64,000 nucleotides of DNA from Geodermatophilus arenarius (GTDB lineage: Bacteria; Actinomycetota; Actinomycetes; Mycobacteriales; Geodermatophilaceae), in NCBI RefSeq assembly GCF_042654585.1, contig NZ_JBHSGR010000005.1:62001-126000 (forward strand), read 5' to 3'. Made by a program: the position numbers and the translations under genes. Under the pieces are notes generated by a model. That model searched no databases and was not told the DNA's origin. It was given only the letters and a program-made list of their open reading frames with translations. Shown here piece after piece: positions 1 through 6,541 of the stretch (position 1 is its first letter; the number at the start of each line of letters is the position of its first letter).

Positions 1-357
1 GGCGGCGACGACGTAGTCGGCCGTCCTCAGGCGCCCGAGGTCGAAGCCCGCACCGGCCGGGCGCGGGGCCTGGCCGTACGGCGACGGGGCGCCGGGCGGC
101 GGCTGCTGGCCGTACGGCTGCCCGTAGGGCTGCGGCGCGCCGTGGGGCTGCTGGCCGTGGGGCGGCTGCTGACCGTAGGGGGCCTGCTGGCCGTAGGACG
201 GCTGCCCCTGAGGAGCACCGTAGGACGGCGGCTGCTGCCCGTACCCCGGCGGCCCGTACCCCGGCGGCCCGTACCCCGGCTGGCCGTACCCCGGCTGGCC
301 GCCCGGTCCCGGCTGCCCGGACATCCCGGGCTGCTGAGGCGGCTGACTGGACGTCAT
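1..357 (-). CDS. Partial CDS: N-terminus of a Pro/Gly/Tyr/Gln-rich, probably membrane protein
   Basis: The first 119 codons of a gene that runs off the left edge; ATG at 355-357. Residues about 15-95 are low complexity, built from PGYG, PPGYG and YGQQP units, then the sequence becomes ordinary (RLRTADYVVAA) where the window ends. At DNA level a 15-bp unit (GTACCCCGGCGGCCC and variants) repeats at about 240-300. In M. tuberculosis the gene near sucD, Rv0954, is a DUF5336 membrane protein, and such YGQ-rich tails commonly precede membrane domains in actinobacteria. A similar identity here is inference because the domain itself lies outside the window. Confidence 0.6.
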   Translation of the reverse strand, partial: MTSSQPPQQPGMSGQPGPGGQPGYGQPGYGPPGYGPPGYGQQPPSYGAPQGQPSYGQQAPYGQQPPHGQQPHGAPQPYGQPYGQQPPPGAPSPYGQAPRPAGAGFDLGRLRTADYVVAA

Positions 358-436
358 CGTTCGACTCTCCCTCGTCACATCGGTACGGCGTCGCGGATGC
401 TCTCCCCCGCCGTCGACGGGCTGCAACCTCGCCACG

Positions 437-461
437 CTCGCCCCTCACCACGAGGGGCGAG
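437..461. other. Hairpin in the leader of the left-edge gene
   Basis: Perfect 10-bp stem CTCGCCCCTC/GAGGGGCGAG with a 5-nt loop, about 80 nt upstream of the ATG at 357. It lies between the sucD terminator and the next gene on the same strand. It could be a second terminator arm or a leader structure; no U-tract is present. Confidence 0.5.
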
Positions 462-498
462 ATCGTGACCGCCCCGCAACCCGTCCCCGGGAAGCGGA

Positions 499-532
499 AC
501 TGCCCCGGCTCCTGGGGAGGGGCCGGGGCAGT
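499..532 (-). terminator. Terminator-like hairpin after sucD
   Basis: Stem ACTGCCCCGGC/GCCGGGGCAGT with a 12-nt loop, 14 nt past the sucD stop codon. It has no clear U-tract, as is common for actinobacterial terminators. Confidence 0.6.
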
Positions 533-545
533 CCACGGGGGGCGA

Positions 546-1424
546 TCAGTCGCCGACGAGCTCCCGCATGAGGCGGGCGGTCTCCGACGGCGTCTTGCCG
601 ACCTTGACCCCGGCGGCCTCGAGGGCCTCCTTCTTGGCCTGCGCGGTGCCGGCCGAGCCGGACACGATGGCGCCGGCGTGGCCCATCGTCTTGCCCTCGG
701 GCGCGGTGAACCCGGCGACGTAGCCGACGACCGGCTTGGTCACGTTGGCCTTGATGAAGTCGGCCGCGCGCTCCTCGGCGTCGCCACCGATCTCACCGAT
801 CATGACGATGGCCTCGGTCTCCGGGTCGTCCTGGAAGGCCTGCAGGCAGTCGATGTGCGTGGTGCCGATGACCGGGTCGCCGCCGATGCCGACACAGGTG
901 GAGAAGCCGATGTCCCGGAGCTCGTACATCATCTGGTAGGTCAGCGTGCCGGACTTGCTGACCAGGCCGATCTTGCCCTGCTTGGTGATGTTGGCCGGGA
1001 TGATGCCGGCGTTGGAGCGCCCGGGGCTGATCAGGCCGGGGCAGTTCGGGCCGATGATCCGGGTGGCGCCGCCCTGGGCGTGGGCCCAGAAGTAGGTCGA
1101 GTCGTGCACCGGGATGCCCTCGGTGATGACGACGGCGAGCCCGATCTGGGCGTCGACGGCCTCGATGACCGCGCCCTTGGCGCCGGCCGGCGGCACGAAG
1201 ATGACGCTGACGTCGGCGCCGGTCTCCTTCATGGCCTCGGACACGCTGCCGAACACCGGCACGCTGGCGCCCTCGAAGTCGACGCGCTCGCCGGCCTTCT
1301 TCGGGTTCACGCCACCGACGATCGCGGTGCCGGAGGCGAGCATGCGCTGGGTGTGCTTGCGCCCCTCCGAGCCGGTCATGCCCTGGACGATGACCTTGCT
1401 GTTCTCGTTGAGGAAGATCGACAT
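546..1424 (-). CDS. sucD: Succinyl-CoA ligase (ADP-forming) subunit alpha
   Basis: 292 aa, the normal length for SucD. With SucC it converts succinyl-CoA to succinate with substrate-level phosphorylation in the TCA cycle (cytosol). The N-terminal CoA-binding Rossmann domain begins SIFLNENSKVIVQGMTGSEG, the IIGPNCPG motif is in the middle, and the phosphohistidine is His about 249 in MGHAGAIVSGSAG. It follows sucC on the same strand, 91 nt apart, and that gap holds one copy of the palindromic repeat described separately. Start ATG at 1424. Confidence 0.97.
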   Translation of the reverse strand: MSIFLNENSKVIVQGMTGSEGRKHTQRMLASGTAIVGGVNPKKAGERVDFEGASVPVFGSVSEAMKETGADVSVIFVPPAGAKGAVIEAVDAQIGLAVVITEGIPVHDSTYFWAHAQGGATRIIGPNCPGLISPGRSNAGIIPANITKQGKIGLVSKSGTLTYQMMYELRDIGFSTCVGIGGDPVIGTTHIDCLQAFQDDPETEAIVMIGEIGGDAEERAADFIKANVTKPVVGYVAGFTAPEGKTMGHAGAIVSGSAGTAQAKKEALEAAGVKVGKTPSETARLMRELVGD

Positions 1425-1451
1425 CTCTTCAGGTCCTGTCTGGAGGTGAGG

Positions 1452-1513
1452 GAACGGCCCCTTTCCAGGGGCCCGCCCCGAGCCTGCGAGGGGTGGGGAG
1501 GGAAGGGGTCCTT
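1452..1513. repeat. Intergenic palindromic element, copy A (between sucC and sucD)
   Basis: Core CGAGCCTGCGAG flanked by GGCCCC and GGGGTCC arms that can fold back. The element ends 2 nt before the sucC stop codon. It is one of six related copies in the window. This one lies inside an operon, so it may cause partial termination or mRNA processing between sucC and sucD. Confidence 0.7.
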
Positions 1514-1515
1514 CC

Positions 1516-2676
1516 TCAGGCGGCGAGCTCGGCGGCCCGGCGCGCGGCGCCGTCCATCGTGTCCACCAGGGTCACCAGCGGGTGGTCCGCCTCGGCGAGG
1601 ATGCGCCGGCCCTCCTCGACGTTGTTGCCGTCGAGCCGGACGACCAGCGGCTTGGTCGCCTCGTCACCGAGGATGCCCAGGGCGCTGACGATGCCGTTGG
1701 CGACGGCGTCGCAGGCGGTGATGCCGCCGAAGACGTTGACGAACACGCTCTTCACGGCCGGGTCGGAGAGGATGATCTCCAGGCCGTTGGCCATGACCTC
1801 GGCCGAGGCGCCGCCGCCGATGTCGAGGAAGTTGGCCGGCTTGACCCCGCCGAACTCCTCGCCCGCGTAGGCGACGACGTCGAGGGTGCTCATGACCAGG
1901 CCGGCGCCGTTGCCGATGATCCCGACCTCGCCGTCGAGCTTGACGTAGTTGAGGTCCTTCTCCTTGGCGCGCGCCTCGAGCGGGTCGGCCGAGGCGGAGT
2001 CCGCGAGCTCGGCGTGCTGGGGGTGCCGGAAGGAGGCGTTCTCGTCGAGGGTGACCTTCGCGTCGAGCGCGAGGACGGTGCCGTCGGGCGCCTTGGCCAG
2101 CGGGTTGACCTCGACGAGGGTGGCGTCCTCCTGGGCGAAGGTCTCCCACAGCTGGACGGCGATGGCGATCACCTGGTCGCGCACCTCGGGGGCGAACCCG
2201 GCGGCGTCGACGATCTCGGCGGCCTTCTGCGCGTCGACGCCGGTCGTGGCGTCGACGGGGATGCGGGCGAGGGCCTCGGGCCGCTCGACGGCGAGCTGCT
2301 CGATCTCCATGCCGCCCTCGACGCTGGCCATGGCCAGGAAGGTGCGGTTGGCGCGGTCGAGCAGGTAGGAGAAGTAGTACTCCTCGGCGATGTCGCTGGC
2401 CTGCGCCACCATCACGCGGTGGGTGATGTGGCCCTTGATGTCCAGCCCGAGGATGTCCTGGGCGCGGGCCCTCGCCTCGTCGGCGTCGTTGGCCAGCTTG
2501 ACGCCGCCGGCCTTGCCGCGGCCGCCGGTCTTGACCTGCGCCTTGACGACGACGGTCTGCCCGATCTCGCGGGCGATCGCCTCGGCCTGGTCGGGTGTCT
2601 CGGCCACGCCGCCGGGCAGCACGGGCACGCCGTGCGAGGCCAGCAGGTCACGCGCCTGGTACTCGAAGAGATCCAC
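1516..2676 (-). CDS. sucC: Succinyl-CoA ligase (ADP-forming) subunit beta
   Basis: 386 aa, the usual SucC size. ATP-grasp nucleotide-binding domain at the N-terminus (MDLFEYQARDLLASHGVPVL, then VVKAQVKTGGRGKAGGVKLA), VEVNPLA Mg-binding segment in the middle, and the C-terminal CoA-ligase domain with GNGAGLVMSTLDVV and VNVFGGITACDAVA. It forms the alpha/beta heterodimer with the downstream SucD. The start is GTG at 2676. A -10-like TACGGT lies 8 nt upstream with no Shine-Dalgarno, suggesting leaderless translation. Confidence 0.97.
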   Translation of the reverse strand: MDLFEYQARDLLASHGVPVLPGGVAETPDQAEAIAREIGQTVVVKAQVKTGGRGKAGGVKLANDADEARARAQDILGLDIKGHITHRVMVAQASDIAEEYYFSYLLDRANRTFLAMASVEGGMEIEQLAVERPEALARIPVDATTGVDAQKAAEIVDAAGFAPEVRDQVIAIAVQLWETFAQEDATLVEVNPLAKAPDGTVLALDAKVTLDENASFRHPQHAELADSASADPLEARAKEKDLNYVKLDGEVGIIGNGAGLVMSTLDVVAYAGEEFGGVKPANFLDIGGGASAEVMANGLEIILSDPAVKSVFVNVFGGITACDAVANGIVSALGILGDEATKPLVVRLDGNNVEEGRRILAEADHPLVTLVDTMDGAARRAAELAA

Positions 2677-2684
2677 GAACAGGC

Positions 2685-2690
2685 ACCGTA
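2685..2690 (-). promoter_or_regulatory. Candidate -10 (TACGGT) for sucC, leaderless type
   Basis: TACGGT fits the TANNNT actinobacterial -10 and sits 8 nt before the sucC GTG, placing the transcript 5' end at or next to the start codon. No convincing -35 is visible. Confidence 0.45.
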
Positions 2691-2740
2691 AACCTCGCGC
2701 GTCCCGGCCGCCGCACCGGCACCGGGCCCCGTGCCCCGGG

Positions 2741-3124
2741 TCACAGGCCCCCGGACAGCCGCCGCAGCGCGGCCACGACGTCGTCGGGGGTGGTGCCGTC
2801 GGGGAAGCGGCGAACGTCGGCCGGCAGGTCGCCTCCGCCGTCGTCGCCGTCCCCGAGGACGAAGGCGGTGACGTCGTCGACGCCGGCGGCGGACAGCCGG
2901 GCGAGCACCTCGCCGAGCAGCCCCGGCCGCGCCCCGGCCACGCCGAGGGCGTCGGCGTCCTCCTGCACGACCGTCGCGGCCAGCCGCCCGGCCGAGGCGA
3001 CCTCGCCGGTCAGCACCACCTCGGCGCCGGAGTCGCGCAGCGCGCGGGCGAGGGCGACCGCGCGCGGGTCGTCCCGGCCCTCGGGCCCGGCGACGACGAC
3101 GCGCAGCCGCTCGCCCGCCGTCAC
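2741..3124 (-). CDS. Cobalamin-binding-domain-like protein lacking the ligand histidine
   Basis: 127 aa, starting at a GTG that overlaps the stop of the upstream membrane-protein gene (GTGA), so the two are co-transcribed. The fold signature resembles the C-terminal B12 domain of methylmalonyl-CoA mutase: strand LRVVVAG, then PEGRDDPRAVALARALRDSG, EVVLTGEV, and a GVAGARPG segment. In true B12 domains the loop after strand one is DGHDRG with His as lower axial ligand. Here it reads EGRDDP, so the His is missing. Function unknown; it may bind corrin weakly or not at all. Confidence 0.7.
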   Translation of the reverse strand: MTAGERLRVVVAGPEGRDDPRAVALARALRDSGAEVVLTGEVASAGRLAATVVQEDADALGVAGARPGLLGEVLARLSAAGVDDVTAFVLGDGDDGGGDLPADVRRFPDGTTPDDVVAALRRLSGGL

Positions 3125-4221
3125 CGGGCGGTCGTGCGGCGCAGCCGCCAGGCGAGCACGGTGAGCAGCGCGTAGCCCAGCCCGGCGGCGAGCAGCCCGG
3201 CGCCGGGGACGGTCCACTCCAGCTCGTCGGAGGCGAGGGCGTCGCGCAGCCCGCCGAGGCCGGCGGCGAGCACGGTCACCGCGACGGCGAGGAAGCCGCC
3301 GACGGCGGCCAGCCGCGGCCGCAGCGAGGGCGCCAGCACCGAGGCGAGCAGGACGGCGCCGGCCAGCAGCAGCCCGCCGAGCAGCGCCAGCCCGGGCCGC
3401 TCCAGGAGCGCCTGCGGGCCCTGCTGCTCGACCACGACCTCCAGGCCGGTGGACGGGTCGTCGACCAGCCGGTCGGGGACGTCGGCGGCCGGCAGCGCCA
3501 GGCACAGCACGGTGAGGACGCCGAGCAGCACCGCCGCGCCGGCCAGCGCGCCGCGGGCGGGGTCGAGCGCCCCCCGGTCCTCCATGACCGTGCGGCTCCA
3601 CGCCGCCGCGGCGCAGACCGCGGCCAGGACGGTCAGCGCGAGCCCGGCGACCTCGAGCCACCAGCCGGCCCCGGTCTCCACCGAGCTGGTGAGCACCCGC
3701 TCCCCGGCCAGCACCTCGACGCCGGGACGGACGGTGGAGGCGCTGCCGCGGTAGACCTCGATGAGCAGGGAGCCCAGCGCCAGCACCCCGCCGACGCCGG
3801 CGTAGGCCAGCCCGAAGCGCGGCACCCGGCCGGCGGCGAGGCCGGCCCCCACCGCGACGGCGGTCAGCGGGACGACCAGGCCGACCAGCGCGCCGCCGAG
3901 CCCGCCGGCCAGCGACAGCTCCCGGCCGCCGACGACGAGGTAGGTCGGGGACAGCGCGGCGACCCCGGCCAGGCCGGCGAGCACGAGCAGCACCCCCGCG
4001 GTGCGGGCGCCGCCGGGGAGGTGCCCGACGACGAGCCCGTCGTCCGGGGCGGGAGGGGCGGCCGGGGTGCGGGCCGGGCGCCGGTCCGGGGCCGGGCGGG
4101 CGCCGGTGCGCCGCGCCCCGGCGGCGGCGGCCCCGGTGCGGCGGGCGGCACCCGTGGCCCCGGTCCGCCGGGCGCCGTCCCGGGTCCGGTCGTCGCGGGC
4201 AGCACTCTCACGGCCGGCCAC
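3121..4221 (-). CDS. Polytopic membrane protein with Arg/Ala-rich disordered N-terminus
   Basis: 366 aa from the GTG at 4221, chosen because AAGGGGGA lies about 5 nt upstream; an in-frame start at 4302 would add 27 residues. About 85 residues of Arg/Ala/Pro-rich sequence precede at least seven hydrophobic segments (for example TAGVLLVLAGLAGVAALSP, LGGALVGLVVPLTAVAVGA, LLLAGAVLLASVLAP). No enzymatic motif is visible and I do not recognise the family. It overlaps the following B12-domain-like gene by 4 nt, so the two products may work together at the membrane. Confidence 0.7.
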   Translation of the reverse strand: MAGRESAARDDRTRDGARRTGATGAARRTGAAAAGARRTGARPAPDRRPARTPAAPPAPDDGLVVGHLPGGARTAGVLLVLAGLAGVAALSPTYLVVGGRELSLAGGLGGALVGLVVPLTAVAVGAGLAAGRVPRFGLAYAGVGGVLALGSLLIEVYRGSASTVRPGVEVLAGERVLTSSVETGAGWWLEVAGLALTVLAAVCAAAAWSRTVMEDRGALDPARGALAGAAVLLGVLTVLCLALPAADVPDRLVDDPSTGLEVVVEQQGPQALLERPGLALLGGLLLAGAVLLASVLAPSLRPRLAAVGGFLAVAVTVLAAGLGGLRDALASDELEWTVPGAGLLAAGLGYALLTVLAWRLRRTTAR

Positions 4222-4407
4222 GGGTCCCCCTTCGTCGAGATGTGTCGCGTTCCGGTCTCGATCTCGTCGAGATCCCCGCATCGTCCGTGTGACCGTCGCC
4301 ACACCAGGGCATTACCGTCGTGTGAACCGAGCACCACAGCGGTGCTCCGCCGTCGACGGACCCGGGTCCCGGGACACCGCCGGCGGCCGCCGAACGGGAG
4401 GACGTCC

Positions 4408-5298
4408 ATGCGCGCGACCGGCGACCCCGGGTGCCGTCCAGAGTGGCACACGGGAGAGCCTTCCCCGGGTACGCCACGGGACGCGCTCCGGGCACTGGTC
4501 TCCCCCACCACCGTCGCCGGCGGGCTCACCGAACTGGCCTGGGTCGGGGCGCACGCCCTGCTCTACCCGCTCGGCGCGCGGACCGAGGCCCTGCTGCTCG
4601 ACCCGCGCTGCCGCCCGGGGGTCCAGCCGGCCGCCGTCCGCGCGCTGTTCGCCGCCGACCCGCTCGCCGCGCGCGTCCCGGTGCTGCTGGTCCACGGGCT
4701 CATCGACAACCGGTCGATCTTCACCGTCATGCGCCGCCGACTGCGGCGGCGCGGGTTCACCCAGGTCTGCACCTGGAACTACAGCCCGCTGCTGGGGGAC
4801 GTCGCCGAGGGCGCGCGCGACCTGGGGGAGCACGTCGAGCGGATCTGCGCCCGGACCGGCCACGACCGGGTGCACCTGGTGGGACACAGCCTCGGCGGCC
4901 TCATCGCCCGGCACTACGTGCAGCGCCAGGGCGGGGGCCGGCGGGTGGAGTCGCTGGTCACCCTCGGCACGCCGCACGGCGGCTCGGTGCTGGCCCACCT
5001 GCTGCCGACGCCGATGGTGCGCCAGCTGCGGCCCGGGTCGCCGGTGCTCCGGGAGCTCGCCGAGCCGGCGCCGGACTGGTCGACCCCGATGACCGCCGTC
5101 TACAGCAACCTCGACCAGATCGTCGTCCCCACCGTGGCCGGCCGGTGCGACCACCCGGACCTGCAGGCGCGCAACGTCCTCGTGAGGGGCGTGGGGCACA
5201 TGTCGCTGCCGTTCCACCGCGGCGTCGTCGACGAGGTGGCCGCGACGCTGGCCGGGCTGCGGCCGGCCGCCCCCGCGCCGCTCGCCGACGCCGCCTGA
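4408..5298 (+). CDS. Alpha/beta hydrolase, triacylglycerol-lipase type
   Basis: 296 aa. ATG at 4408 has GGGAGGA about 6 nt upstream. Alpha/beta-hydrolase features: VPVLLVHGLIDN (oxyanion loop), nucleophile elbow HLVGHSLGGLIARHYVQ with Ser in GHSLGG, TLGTPHGGS, an acid in SNLDQIV, and late His in VRGVGHMSLPF. This arrangement is typical of EstA/LipA-like lipases. There is no clear signal peptide, though residues 25-60 are moderately hydrophobic. Substrate unknown. It diverges from the membrane-protein gene on the minus strand. Confidence 0.85.
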   Translation: MRATGDPGCRPEWHTGEPSPGTPRDALRALVSPTTVAGGLTELAWVGAHALLYPLGARTEALLLDPRCRPGVQPAAVRALFAADPLAARVPVLLVHGLIDNRSIFTVMRRRLRRRGFTQVCTWNYSPLLGDVAEGARDLGEHVERICARTGHDRVHLVGHSLGGLIARHYVQRQGGGRRVESLVTLGTPHGGSVLAHLLPTPMVRQLRPGSPVLRELAEPAPDWSTPMTAVYSNLDQIVVPTVAGRCDHPDLQARNVLVRGVGHMSLPFHRGVVDEVAATLAGLRPAAPAPLADAA

Positions 5299-5490
5299 GC
5301 GGCACCCCACCCCGGGGAGACATGGCGACACGCAGCGTCGCTTCCCCCGGTCGGCCCTGACGGAACGTTACGGTCCGATCACGGCGCCGGTACCCACCGG
5401 CGGGCGTCCTCCCAGGCGCCTCCACCGCCGTCGCTCCCCCGACGGGCTGCCCCGTGCAGTGGTCCCGGGAGCGTGGACGAAGGGTGTCCC

Positions 5491-6432
5491 GTGACCGCGC
5501 TCCTCGAGCCCGCGGCGACCGGCCGCCGGGCGACCGGGCCCGACGCGACCGGCCGCATCTCGTCCGGCCCGCTGGGGACCCCGGCCGTGCCGCCGGTCCC
5601 GCGGCCCGCGGTGCCGAGCACCGTCCTCCCCGCCCGGGTGGTCGCCCCCGTCACCGCTCCGGCCGAGGACGCCGAGGTCGAGGACGCCGAGGTCGAGGAC
5701 GCCGAGGTCGAGGACGCTGCCGAGGCCGCCGCCGAGCCGGCCGGCACCGAGCCCGACACCGAGCCCGCCGCGCGGCGCACCGTCCGCCGCCCGCCCGGGC
5801 GCCGCGGCCCGCTGTGGCTGGGCGCGCTCGTCGCCGGTGCGCTCGTCGCCGCCGTCCCCGCCCTCACCGGCGGCACCCCGGCCCCGGCCGCCTCGGTGAG
5901 CGCCGCCGACTACGGCCTCGGCGCCGCCGACATCGGCCTGACCGGGGACATGGAGGACGCCGGGGTCCGGCAGGGCATCACCCAGGCCGAGGCCGCCGTC
6001 CGGCTGTCGGAGCTGGCCGCCTCCCGCGCCGCCCGCGAACCCCGGACCGTCGCGCCGACCACCGGCCGGATGACCACCTGCTTCTGCCAGCGCTGGGGCT
6101 CCATGCACTGGGGCATCGACCTGGCCAACTCCCTCGGCACGCCGATCCACTCGGTGACCGACGGGGTCGTGCTGCGCGCCGGCCGGGCCTCCGGGTACGG
6201 CAACGCCGTCTACATCCAGGACGCCGACGGCAACGTGCACATCTACGGGCACATGCGCTACTACGACGTCGAGGCCGGCCAGATCGTGCACGCCGGCGAC
6301 GAGATCGCGAAGATCGGCAACGAGGGCCAGTCCACCGGCCCGCACCTGCACTACGAGATCCACCGCGGCGGCATGACCGGCCGGCCGATCGACCCCGAGG
6401 AGTGGCTCGCCGACCACGGCGTCACCCTGTGA
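5491..6432 (+). CDS. M23 (LytM) family metallopeptidase, membrane anchored
   Basis: 313 aa. The GTG at 5491 is preferred over a GTG at 5473 because AAGGGTG lies 5 nt upstream of it. Residues 1-90 are Ala/Pro-rich and cytoplasmic, including three EDAEV-type tandem units (15-bp DNA repeat at about 5664-5716). One membrane segment follows (LWLGALVAGALVAAVPAL). The C-terminal LytM domain has the zinc motif HWGID and the catalytic HLH in GPHLHYEI, both intact, so it should cleave peptidoglycan cross-bridges outside the membrane. It matches the position of Rv0950c, next to uvrD1 and sucC. Confidence 0.93.
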   Translation: MTALLEPAATGRRATGPDATGRISSGPLGTPAVPPVPRPAVPSTVLPARVVAPVTAPAEDAEVEDAEVEDAEVEDAAEAAAEPAGTEPDTEPAARRTVRRPPGRRGPLWLGALVAGALVAAVPALTGGTPAPAASVSAADYGLGAADIGLTGDMEDAGVRQGITQAEAAVRLSELAASRAAREPRTVAPTTGRMTTCFCQRWGSMHWGIDLANSLGTPIHSVTDGVVLRAGRASGYGNAVYIQDADGNVHIYGHMRYYDVEAGQIVHAGDEIAKIGNEGQSTGPHLHYEIHRGGMTGRPIDPEEWLADHGVTL

Positions 6433-6467
6433 TCCGGCGTCGCTCCGCTCCTGGAGCTCTCCCCGCG

Positions 6468-6495
6468 CTCCGGGAGTGCTGCAGCACCCCCGGAG
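6468..6495. terminator. Bidirectional terminator between M23 peptidase and pcrA
   Basis: Near-perfect palindrome CTCCGGGAGTGCT/GCAGCACCCCCGGAG between two convergent genes (stops at 6432 and 6542). One unpaired base; no U-tract. Confidence 0.6.
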
Positions 6496-6541
6496 GCCGC
6501 GAACGACCCCAGGAGCGCCCCTCCCGCGGCGGAGCGCGGGC

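Noticed and set aside
465..1688. Long plus-strand open frame opposite sucD and sucC
   Set aside because: Antisense shadow produced by high GC content; its translation is Gly/Asp/Arg-rich without any family resemblance, while the minus strand encodes clear SucD and SucC.
5299..5490. c-di-AMP (ydaO) riboswitch before the M23 peptidase
   Set aside because: Such riboswitches often precede cell-wall hydrolases in actinobacteria, but I could not find the conserved core segments.
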